Shown in pieces: positions 1 to 5,261 of a DNA stretch of 5,261 nt (positions are counted from its first letter, which is position 1; each line of letters starts with the position of its first letter). The stretch is from an uncultured Acidobacteriota bacterium (lineage in GTDB: Bacteria > Acidobacteriota > Blastocatellia > Pyrinomonadales > Pyrinomonadaceae). The stretch spans positions 1-5,261 of the forward strand of contig CADEFG010000393.1 in assembly GCA_902826505.1 (NCBI GenBank), in the 5' to 3' direction. Position numbers and translations under genes: made by a program. Under the pieces are notes generated by a model that did no database searches, was not told where the DNA came from, and was given only the letters and a program-made list of their open reading frames with translations.

Positions 1-3000
1 CTGATCGTCCAGCCGACGAAGATTTGGGACGAAAGCGAAAGAATAATCGTCTGGCTGCCGGCGACAAACATCGGCGTTGACGCATTTGCCGATTACGAGC
101 GATTGAGCGTTTACGCGAGCGATCTGCAAAACGGAAAGCCGCTCAAGAATGTCGGTTTACAGTTTTCAAACGGTGATAACAACTCGAAATTAACCGATGC
201 GAACGGTTTGGCAACGCTCGGTTTTCCGGTAAAGAACGAAAAAAGCAATTGGCTGATCGCCCGAAACGGCGCTGATTCGGCGATTTTGGTTGGAAATGAC
301 TATGACAATACTCGAAGCTGGTCGGGCAAAAACGCGCCCGAAAGCTTGCGCTGGTTTGTTTTCGACGACCGGCAGATGTATCGTCCGGGCGAAACGGTTT
401 CGGTCAAAGGTTATCTCCGGCGCGTGGCGGGCGGAAAATTGGCGGATGTCGAAGCGTTGGGCGATACCGCCAGCGGTTTGAACTACGTTTTGAAAGATTC
501 GCTCGGCAACGAGATTTTGAAGGGAAGTGCCGATCTGAATGTTTTCGGCGCGTTCGATCTGCAAATAAAACTGCCCGAAAACATCAATTTGGGTTATCAA
601 AGTTTACGGCTGATGACCAAAAGCGGTCTTGAAAATTACGAGTTCACGCATCGTTTTCAGGCGGAGGAATTTCGCCGTCCCGAATTTGAAGTTTCCGCGA
701 AAAGCGAATCGGGCGCGCCGTTTTTTGTCGGCGATTCGGCGACGTTGAGCGTCGAGGCGAAATATTATGCGGGCGGGGCGCTGGCGAACGCCGAAACGAA
801 CTGGAAAGTTTCGTCAACGCCGACCAACTACACGCCGCCGAATCGCGGAGATTTTACGTTCGGTAAATTTATTCCGTGGTGGAAAAGCGTTTACAACAGC
901 GATTCCGACGAAAAAACGACGCAAAACTTTAAGGGCGCGACCGATGCGGGCGGCAAACATTTTCTGGCACTGGATTTTGAATCGGCAAATCCTTCGCGAC
1001 CTTTTACGATCAGCGCCGAAGCGCGTGTCGCGGATGTCAATCGCCAGACTTTTGCCGCGACGACGACGCTTTTGGTTCATCCGTCGGAGCTTTACGTCGG
1101 GCTGCGGACGGCGAAAACATTCGTCGGCAAAGACGAAATTTTCAAAGTCGAAACGATCACGACCGACATTGACGGCAAAGCGGTCGCAGACGCGCCAGTT
1201 TCAATCGTTGCCGTACTCAAAGATTGGGAACAGGTCAAAGGCGAATGGCAGGAAACAACGGTTGACACGCAAACCTGTCAAATAAAATCAGGCAATGGCG
1301 TCGCGACGTGCGATTTCAAGGCAAAACGCGGCGGCAAGTTCGCGATCACGGCGAGCGTTCTCGACGGAAAAGAACGGCGCAACGAAAGCGAATTGACGGT
1401 TTGGGTCGCGGGCGCAAAAACGGAGCCGAGCCGCGATATTGAAAAAGAAACGGTCGAAATGATTCCCGACAAAAAAGAATACGCGCCCGGTCAAACCGCC
1501 GAAATTCTGGTCAACGCGCCGTTTTTTCCCGCCGAGGGCGTTTTGACCCTGCGGCGCAACGGCATTGTCAAAACCGAGCGTTTTTCGATGAACGACGCTT
1601 CGACCGTTCTGCGGATTCCGATCGAAGAGCGCTATTTGCCGAATCTTCACGCGCAGGTCGATCTTTTCGGCGCGTCGAAGCGAACCATTTTTGAAGATGA
1701 ACGCGACGCGAAGCTGCCGAAACGTCCGGCATTTGCGAGCGGCGAGCTGAATCTCGCGGTTTCGACCGCTTCGCGCAAATTAACGGTCGCGGCGGAACCA
1801 ATTGAAAAAACGCTCGAACCCGGCGGCGCGACCGTCGTCAATGTCGCCGTCACGGATAATAAAGGCAAACCTTCGGCGGACACGGAAGTCGCCGTCGTCG
1901 CCGTTGACGAAAGCGTGCTCGCGCTGACGAATTACAAGATTGCAAATCCGCTCGACGCTTTTTACACGGAAATCGAAGCGGGCGCAACCGATTATTATTC
2001 ACGCGAAAATATCTTACTTGGCAGTCCTCAAGACCTTTTAAAAATTAATGAAGTTAAATTTGATATTTCAAAAGTAGAAAAAGGCGGATACGGGTACGGA
2101 AACGGCAGCGGCGAGGGTGCCGGTAGCGGCAATAGTGACTCGTTTAGTTCTCCATTCCGCAGATTAGTAATTCTCACGAATTTACAGCGTTCGGCTTCAA
2201 TAAAACCCACAAATTCTGACCAGATCAAACTTCGCACAAACTTTGATGCGCTGGCGATCTTTTCGCCGTCGGTCAAAACGGATGCGAGCGGCAAAGCAAC
2301 GGTCAAAATTGATTTGCCCGACAATCTGACGCGTTACCGGATCACGGCGGTCGCGGTCACGAACGCGAAAAAATTCGGGATCACCGAATCGGCGATCACG
2401 GCGCGCCAGCAATTGATGATTCGCCCGAGTGCGCCGCGCTTTATGAATTTCGGCGATCGGGCGGAATTGCCGGTCGTGCTGCAAAATCAAACCGATCAGC
2501 CGCTGACGGTCGATGTTGCCGTCAGAGCAACGAACGCTCGTTTGACCGACGGCAGCGGCAGACGCCTGACGATTGCCGCAAACGACCGCGCCGAGCTTCG
2601 TTTTCCGGTTTCCGCCGAATCGGCGGGAACGGCGCGTTTTCAGATCGGCGCGGTCGCGGGCAAGCTGGCGGACGCGGCGGAATTTCAGTTTCCCGTCCGG
2701 ACGCCGGCGACGAGCGAATCGTTGGCGACTTACGGGACGACCGACGCGAACGGCGCGATCATCCAGTCAATTCAAGCGCCCGCCGATGTTTTTCCGCAAT
2801 TCGGCGGTTTGGAAATCACGACCTCTTCGACGCAGCTGCAGGAACTCACGGACGCGTTTATTTATCTGCAAAGCTATCCGTTCGAATGTTCGGAACAGGT
2901 TTCGTCGCGAATTTTGTCGGTCGCCGCGCTGCGCGATGTTTTAAGCGCGTTTGACACGCAAGATTTGCCTTCGAAGGCGGAAATCGAAGCAAAAATGAAG

Positions 3001-4446
3001 GCGGACATCGAACGCCTCAGAAAACTTCAACACGCCGACGGCGGTTTCAGTTTTTGGCGCACCGACGATGAAAGTTTGCCGTTTATAACGGTTCACGTCG
3101 CGCACGCGATTGCCCGCGCAAGCCAAAAAGATTACCAAGTGCCGCAGCTTTTGATTATGAAAGTGCTCGGTTACCTGCGGAATATCGAAGCAAAAATGCC
3201 TGCGAGTTATTCGGTCGAATCGCGCCGGGCAATCGCCGCTTACGCGCTTTATGTGCGCGCTTTGCTGTGGGACAAAGACGCGGCAAAAGCGCGCAATTTA
3301 TTGAGCGATACCGGTTTGGAAAATCTTTCGTTCGAATCGCTCGGCTGGATTCTGACGGTTTTGGCGGACGATAAGGATTCGATCGGGCAAGTTGAACAGA
3401 TCAAACGGCATTTGCTCAATCGCGTCGCGGAAACGGCAAACGCGGCGCATTTCGTCGCGAACTACACCGACGGCGAATATGTTCTGCTCGGTTCCGAGCG
3501 CCGCGCCGACGCGGTGATTCTGGAAGCCTTGCTTCGGTCTGAACCGCCTGCGTTAGCGGGCGGATCACAATCTTTGCAACCGAAAAATACTTTTTCTGAC
3601 GGACGCGTTTCCGCCTCTGATCTGATCCCGAAGATCGTTCGCGGGCTGCTCGCCGGTAAAACCAAAGGGCGCTGGAAAAACACGCAGGAAAACGCGTTCG
3701 TGCTGCTCGCGCTCGACAAATATTTTCAAACCTTCGAAAAGCTGACGCCGAATTTTGTCGCGAAAGTCTGGCTCGGGCAAACCTTCGGGGGCGAGCAAAA
3801 ATTCACGGGTCGCAACACCGGTTCGAAATCGATCGAAGTTCCGATGCGGTTTTTACAGCAATCGAAAGAAGCGCAAAATCTGGTTTTGGATCGGCAGGGC
3901 GACGGGCGGCTTTATTACCGGATCGGGATGAAATACGCGCCGACGAATCTGAGATCGGACGCGGCGGATTACGGGTTTACGGTCACGCGAACTTACGAAG
4001 CGGTCGATAACGCGGACGATGTCAAACAATTGGCGGACGGAAGCTGGACGGTTAAATCCGGCGCGCGGGTTCGCGTTCGTCTGACGATGGTTGCCGAGGC
4101 GCGCCGTTATCACGTTGCGCTGGTTGACAATCTGCCCGCCGGTTTTGAGATCGTCAATTCGAATCTGGCGGTTTCCGAAAGTTTGCCCGAAGACCAAAAA
4201 GAAAAAAATCCGAATCGGGGCGACAGGTTTTATTATTACAATCCGATCTGGTATGACCATCAAAATCTGCGCGATGAACGCGCCGAGGTTTTTGCCGCGC
4301 GATTGCGCGAAGGCGTCTGGAATTACACTTTTATCGCCCGGGCGACGACGCCCGGCGAGTTTGTCGCGCCGCCCGCCAAAGCGGAAGAAATGTATGCGCC
4401 CGAAACCTTCGGACGCAGCCGGACGGATTTTGTCAAAGTCGAATAA
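1..4446 (+). CDS. Bacterial alpha-2-macroglobulin family protein, thioester type (5'-truncated by window edge)
   Basis: The product is expected to be an exported protease trap: a protease cuts the bait, the protein collapses and a reactive thioester links the attacker covalently. The frame is open from base 1 and reads family-like sequence before the TTG at 103, so that TTG is not taken as the start; 1481 codons are visible. Counting codon 1 at base 1, the order is: an MG-like domain (DLQNGKPLKNV, about codons 37-47); an MG2-type start, RQMYRPGETVSVKGYLR (124-140); a further MG domain opening with RRPEFEV (225-231); an MG domain with a Cys pair C426/C437; the bait-region domain from DKKEYAPGQTAEILV (about 490-640); a variable Gly/Ser segment (about 661-745); the A2M core domain (about 748-840); thioester C963-S-E-Q966; the helical thioester domain (LQHADGGFSFW at 1009-1019, GRWKNTQENAF near 1223); and a C-terminal MG domain ending in MYAPETFGRS. 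The only cysteines visible are C426, C437 and C963, so the thioester Cys is unpaired. Bacterial homologues are often 1500-2000 residues. The signal peptide or lipobox is out of view. Family assignment is very secure; the in vivo target is unknown. Confidence 0.95.
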   Translation: MIVQPTKIWDESERIIVWLPATNIGVDAFADYERLSVYASDLQNGKPLKNVGLQFSNGDNNSKLTDANGLATLGFPVKNEKSNWLIARNGADSAILVGNDYDNTRSWSGKNAPESLRWFVFDDRQMYRPGETVSVKGYLRRVAGGKLADVEALGDTASGLNYVLKDSLGNEILKGSADLNVFGAFDLQIKLPENINLGYQSLRLMTKSGLENYEFTHRFQAEEFRRPEFEVSAKSESGAPFFVGDSATLSVEAKYYAGGALANAETNWKVSSTPTNYTPPNRGDFTFGKFIPWWKSVYNSDSDEKTTQNFKGATDAGGKHFLALDFESANPSRPFTISAEARVADVNRQTFAATTTLLVHPSELYVGLRTAKTFVGKDEIFKVETITTDIDGKAVADAPVSIVAVLKDWEQVKGEWQETTVDTQTCQIKSGNGVATCDFKAKRGGKFAITASVLDGKERRNESELTVWVAGAKTEPSRDIEKETVEMIPDKKEYAPGQTAEILVNAPFFPAEGVLTLRRNGIVKTERFSMNDASTVLRIPIEERYLPNLHAQVDLFGASKRTIFEDERDAKLPKRPAFASGELNLAVSTASRKLTVAAEPIEKTLEPGGATVVNVAVTDNKGKPSADTEVAVVAVDESVLALTNYKIANPLDAFYTEIEAGATDYYSRENILLGSPQDLLKINEVKFDISKVEKGGYGYGNGSGEGAGSGNSDSFSSPFRRLVILTNLQRSASIKPTNSDQIKLRTNFDALAIFSPSVKTDASGKATVKIDLPDNLTRYRITAVAVTNAKKFGITESAITARQQLMIRPSAPRFMNFGDRAELPVVLQNQTDQPLTVDVAVRATNARLTDGSGRRLTIAANDRAELRFPVSAESAGTARFQIGAVAGKLADAAEFQFPVRTPATSESLATYGTTDANGAIIQSIQAPADVFPQFGGLEITTSSTQLQELTDAFIYLQSYPFECSEQVSSRILSVAALRDVLSAFDTQDLPSKAEIEAKMKADIERLRKLQHADGGFSFWRTDDESLPFITVHVAHAIARASQKDYQVPQLLIMKVLGYLRNIEAKMPASYSVESRRAIAAYALYVRALLWDKDAAKARNLLSDTGLENLSFESLGWILTVLADDKDSIGQVEQIKRHLLNRVAETANAAHFVANYTDGEYVLLGSERRADAVILEALLRSEPPALAGGSQSLQPKNTFSDGRVSASDLIPKIVRGLLAGKTKGRWKNTQENAFVLLALDKYFQTFEKLTPNFVAKVWLGQTFGGEQKFTGRNTGSKSIEVPMRFLQQSKEAQNLVLDRQGDGRLYYRIGMKYAPTNLRSDAADYGFTVTRTYEAVDNADDVKQLADGSWTVKSGARVRVRLTMVAEARRYHVALVDNLPAGFEIVNSNLAVSESLPEDQKEKNPNRGDRFYYYNPIWYDHQNLRDERAEVFAARLREGVWNYTFIARATTPGEFVAPPAKAEEMYAPETFGRSRTDFVKVE
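361..645 (+). other. MG2-type macroglobulin domain within the A2M gene
   Basis: The segment begins with FDDRQMYRPGETVSVKGYLR, the hallmark opening of the MG2 domain (D-R-x-x-Y-R-P-G-E-x-V-x-x-K-G) in bacterial and animal alpha-2-macroglobulins. It continues with alternating beta-strand sequence, including a Gly-rich turn (GNEILKG) and a strand ending in YEFTHRFQAEEFRRPEF. This is a structural beta-sandwich of the macroglobulin ring and carries no catalytic residues. The right boundary is approximate, set just before the RRPEFEV motif that usually opens the next MG domain. Confidence 0.8.
1276..1311 (+). other. Probable structural disulfide pair (C426/C437) in an MG domain
   Basis: Two cysteine codons (1276-1278 and 1309-1311) flank the short segment QIKSGNGVAT. 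This spacing fits two neighbouring beta-strands joined by a hairpin. A similar Cys pair is common in bacterial alpha-2-macroglobulins at this place, in a C-x-V/I...C-x-F pattern. Apart from the thioester Cys these are the only cysteines in the visible 1481 residues, which fits an exported protein in which they pair with each other. The disulfide itself is inferred. Confidence 0.6.
1459..1920 (+). other. Bait-region domain (BRD) of the A2M
   Basis: The domain opens with MIPDKKEYAPGQTAEILV, matching the usual D-K-x-x-Y-x-P-G-x-x-A-x-x-x-V start of the bait-region domain. It ends with the strongly conserved strand VAVVAVDESVLAL, which precedes the bait loop in this family (the V-D-E-x-V-L-x-L motif). 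It is a beta-rich scaffold that holds the exposed bait. The boundaries are judged from motif positions, not from a profile search. Confidence 0.8.
1981..2235 (+). other. Putative bait segment: AT-rich, Gly/Ser-rich variable stretch
   Basis: Codons about 661-745 lie between the bait-region domain and the A2M core domain, the place where the protease-sensitive bait sits in animal alpha-2-macroglobulin. The sequence is hydrophilic and of low complexity (GGYGYGNGSGEGAGSGNSD) and is flanked by Lys/Arg-containing stretches (KVEK, FRRLV, LQRSAS, IKLR) that several proteases could cut. Bases 2001-2100 are about 34% G+C by hand count, far below the surroundings. Codons such as aga, tta, ata and gta, which are scarce elsewhere in the gene, cluster here. 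Assignment as the bait is by position and composition; cleavage is inferred. Confidence 0.6.
2242..2530 (+). other. A2M core domain (complement/alpha-2-macroglobulin family domain)
   Basis: The translated segment from NFDALAIFSPSVKTDASG through KIDLPDNLTRYRITAVAV to QQLMIRPSAPRFMNFGDR matches the family core: F-x-P-x-x-x-T-D-x-x-G, then the L-P-D-N-L-T-x-(W/Y)-R motif, then the P-x-x-P-R-F strand. This MG domain follows the bait and carries the conformational change towards the thioester domain. The right edge is approximate. Confidence 0.85.
2887..2898 (+). other. Intact internal thioester motif Cys-Ser-Glu-Gln
   Basis: The codons tgt tcg gaa cag encode C963-S-E-Q966 within SYPFECSEQVSSR. 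The C-x-E-Q core forms the Cys-Gln beta-cysteinyl-gamma-glutamyl thioester in complement C3, alpha-2-macroglobulin and E. coli YfhM; YfaS-type paralogues lack it. Both reacting residues are present, so this is predicted to be a covalent-trapping form. The residue before the Cys is Glu rather than the Gly of animal GCGEQ, a variant I recognise from bacterial members. Confidence 0.9.
3538..3620 (+). repeat. Probable in-frame repeat-element insertion in the thioester domain
   Basis: The conserved helices ADAVILEALLRS and SDLIPKIVRGLLAGK normally follow each other closely in this family. Here about 20-26 extra residues lie between them, including PPALAGGSQSLQPKNTFSDG. The 5-base word TCTGA occurs at 3538-3542 and again at 3616-3620, 78 bases (26 codons) apart. 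Removing one unit restores an uninterrupted reading, L-L-R-S-D-L-I-P-K. TCTGA also occurs at 3595-3599 and 3621-3625, so the exact ends are uncertain and a target-site duplication is only suggested. The left part holds the palindrome described separately. Confidence 0.5.
3540..3567. repeat. REP-like GC-rich palindrome inside the A2M coding sequence
   Basis: Bases 3540-3551 pair with 3556-3567 across a GTTA loop. The inner stem CCGCCTGC/GCGGGCGG has 8 pairs with one G-T wobble, and three more pairs (TGA/TCA) follow beyond a single A-A mismatch. This size and shape, a short GC hairpin with a tetraloop, is typical of repetitive extragenic palindromes. Read in the sense frame it gives E-P-P-A-L-A-G-G-S; the opposite strand gives D-P-P-A-N-A-G-G-S, so either orientation yields an open Pro-Pro-Ala-x-Ala-Gly-Gly-Ser peptide. 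Only one copy is in the window, so its repeat status in the genome is inferred. Confidence 0.6.
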
Positions 4447-4469
4447 AAGACAAAAAACGCACCGGCGCT
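4446..4469 (-). terminator. Weak candidate intrinsic terminator for the EAL gene
   Basis: Read on the minus strand, AGCGC (4469-4465) can pair with GCGTT (4460-4456) over a CGGT loop, with one G-T wobble. It is followed at once by TTTTGTCTTTT. The position, about 65 bases after the EAL stop codon, is sensible for a terminator. The stem has only five pairs, so this is a weak call; termination could equally be factor-dependent. Confidence 0.3.
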
Positions 4470-4533
4470 ACTGACTTTTTCCAAATAGTTCGGTCATCAA
4501 CTATGATCTTGCGAGAGAAGCTTGATTTTTTTT
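4447..4533. other. Short intergenic region between convergent gene ends
   Basis: These 87 bases separate the TAA of the alpha-2-macroglobulin gene from the TAG of the EAL gene on the other strand. The stretch is more AT-rich than the genes. It contains an 8-T run at 4526-4533 and two modest inverted repeats, with no convincing small ORF or RNA gene. It is expected to hold transcription ends for both genes, and no promoter is needed here because both genes run into it. Confidence 0.7.
4485..4504. repeat. Small AT-rich inverted repeat between the convergent genes
   Basis: ATAGTT (4485-4490) and AACTAT (4499-4504) are exact inverted copies around an 8-base spacer. On the plus strand a run of eight T follows only after 21 further bases, too far for a classic intrinsic terminator. 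On the minus strand only TTTGG follows the stem. It may help end transcription of the alpha-2-macroglobulin gene, but six AT-rich pairs could arise by chance. Confidence 0.25.
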
Positions 4534-5261
4534 CTAAAAGGTCGCGATGTTTCCGTTTTTTGACGAATGTTTGGGCGATGTCGAGATTTCCGATTTATAC
4601 GTCGCGGGCAGCCAGAATCGTTTGATATGGAGCAATTCTTCGATCTGATCTTTCGGCAGCGGACGCGCCATCAGATAACCCTGACCGTAATCGCAGCCGA
4701 GATTTTTCAAAATATTCAGCTGACTTTCCGTTTCGATGCCCTCGGCAATGACGCGCATCTTGAGGTTTTTCGCGAGCGAAATGATCGTTTGCAGGATTTC
4801 GGAATCTTCGCCATTCTCACCGACCGAATTGACGAACGAGCGGTCGATCTTGAGCGTGTCGAAAGGCAGGCGGTGCAGATAGCTCAGCGAAGAATAACCC
4901 GTCCCGAAATCGTCGATCGAGAGCTGCACGCCGATTTCATTGAGACTCGTTAAAATCTGGATCGTCTGAACGGCATTTTCCATCGCTGCGCTTTCGGTGA
5001 TTTCGAGTTTGAGCGACGAGGGCGACAGATTGGCTTTTCGAAGGGATTTTTTTACGTCCTCAACCAAAGAAAAGGTCGAAAGATGCTTACCCGAAATATT
5101 AACGCTGACGATCAAATTTTCGGTCGCCGCCGAGATCTTTTGCCAGTGGGCGATCTGACGGCAGGTTTCGTCCAAAATCCAGGTCGTGATCGGGATGATC
5201 AACCCGGAATTTTCGGCGATCGGGATAAATTGTGCCGGCGAAATAAAGCCTTTCTCGTGAT
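4534..5261 (-). CDS. EAL-domain cyclic-di-GMP phosphodiesterase (N-terminus beyond window edge)
   Basis: EAL domains hydrolyse cyclic-di-GMP to pGpG, a second messenger controlling motility and biofilm. The frame is open to the right edge. The 19 codons before the TTG at 5202 read GFISPAQFIPIAENSG, canonical EAL sequence, so that TTG is internal; 241 codons are visible. Numbering from the TTG codon as 1, the motifs are: VNISGKHLS with metal-ligand N35; LEITES with E67; IDDFGTGYSSL with D97, D98 and the intact loop-6 region; LKIDRSF with general-base K118; AEGIETESQ with E154; and YGQGYLMARPL with Q174. No key residue in view is missing, so activity is likely. The EAL signature should lie only about 7-12 residues beyond the edge and cannot be verified. 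After the domain (about residue 192) comes a hydrophilic, Ser/Lys-rich tail of about 30 residues with no recognised motif. Such domains are often fused to GGDEF, PAS or receiver domains, which would be encoded to the right. It converges on the alpha-2-macroglobulin gene and shares no operon with it. Confidence 0.95.
   Translation of the reverse strand, partial: HEKGFISPAQFIPIAENSGLIIPITTWILDETCRQIAHWQKISAATENLIVSVNISGKHLSTFSLVEDVKKSLRKANLSPSSLKLEITESAAMENAVQTIQILTSLNEIGVQLSIDDFGTGYSSLSYLHRLPFDTLKIDRSFVNSVGENGEDSEILQTIISLAKNLKMRVIAEGIETESQLNILKNLGCDYGQGYLMARPLPKDQIEELLHIKRFWLPATYKSEISTSPKHSSKNGNIATF

Noticed and set aside
103..105. TTG at 103 as the start of the alpha-2-macroglobulin gene
   Set aside because: The same frame is open back to base 1 and encodes family-like beta-strand sequence (PTKIWDESERIIVWLPAT). 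No ribosome binding site is evident before the TTG, and a protein starting here would lack a signal peptide and the first MG domains.
767..1285. Plus-strand 172-codon open frame inside the alpha-2-macroglobulin gene
   Set aside because: Its translation is extremely rich in Arg, Lys and Ser without domain structure, as expected of a frame-shifted shadow of the real gene.
2095..2140. Gly-rich stretch as a tandem DNA repeat or sequencing artefact
   Set aside because: The codons vary (ggc, ggt, gga, ggg), no unit repeats exactly at DNA level, and the frame stays open into conserved sequence. Glycine-rich linkers are common at this point in the family.
841..4224. RGD tripeptides (near 844 and 4216) as adhesion motifs
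   Set aside because: Both occur within ordinary MG-domain sequence (NRGDFTF and NRGDRFYY). RGD arises often by chance in a long, Arg- and Asp-rich protein, and nothing else suggests integrin binding.
4526..4533. Eight-T run as the tail of a plus-strand intrinsic terminator
   Set aside because: No stable GC-rich stem lies directly before it. The nearest clear inverted repeat is 21 bases upstream, and the bases between form only a mismatched, weak stem.
4567..4953. Plus-strand 128-codon open frame opposite the EAL gene
   Set aside because: It lies wholly antisense to a conserved domain, is rich in Arg/Phe/Asp shadow composition, and shows no family motif.
5200..5202. TTG at 5202 (minus strand) as the start of the EAL gene
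   Set aside because: The 19 upstream codons to the window edge read canonical EAL sequence ending in FIPIAENSG, so the TTG is the Leu of the conserved S-G-L-I-I-P motif.

Overview
This 5.26 kb window is almost fully coding. It holds two incomplete, convergent genes separated by about 87 bp. The base composition is moderately GC-rich, with many gcg, cgc, gaa and ttt codons. Together with an acidobacterial-style alpha-2-macroglobulin (PFECSEQ thioester, C-terminal MYAPETFGRS motif), this suggests a free-living Gram-negative bacterium, possibly Acidobacteriota (Blastocatellia-like). The taxonomic guess is inference from style, since no marker gene is present.

Bases 1-4446 (+ strand) are the C-terminal 1481 codons of a very large bacterial alpha-2-macroglobulin (A2M), a periplasmic or surface-anchored protease trap. 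The frame is open to base 1, so the true start, the signal peptide and the first macroglobulin (MG) domains lie upstream of the window. In order, the visible part holds MG-type beta-sandwich domains, the bait-region domain, an AT-rich variable glycine/serine segment in the bait position, the A2M core domain, an intact Cys-Ser-Glu-Gln thioester, the alpha-helical thioester domain and the C-terminal MG domain.

Two segments of this gene stand out. One is the AT-rich, low-complexity putative bait (about 1981-2235), whose base composition and codon use differ from the rest of the gene. The other is a perfectly looped GC-rich palindrome (3540-3567) within an in-frame insertion of roughly 20-26 codons in the thioester domain. 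It looks like a REP-type repeat element that has been domesticated into the protein.

Bases 4447-4533 are the intergenic space between the two gene ends. They contain only weak hairpins and a T-run, with no gene.

Bases 4534-5261 (- strand) are the C-terminal 241 codons of an EAL-domain cyclic-di-GMP phosphodiesterase. Every catalytic motif that should fall inside the window is present. The EAL signature itself and any GGDEF, PAS or sensor domains lie beyond the right edge. The two genes converge and show no obvious functional link: one is envelope defence, the other second-messenger signalling. No RNA genes, CRISPR arrays or complete mobile elements were seen.
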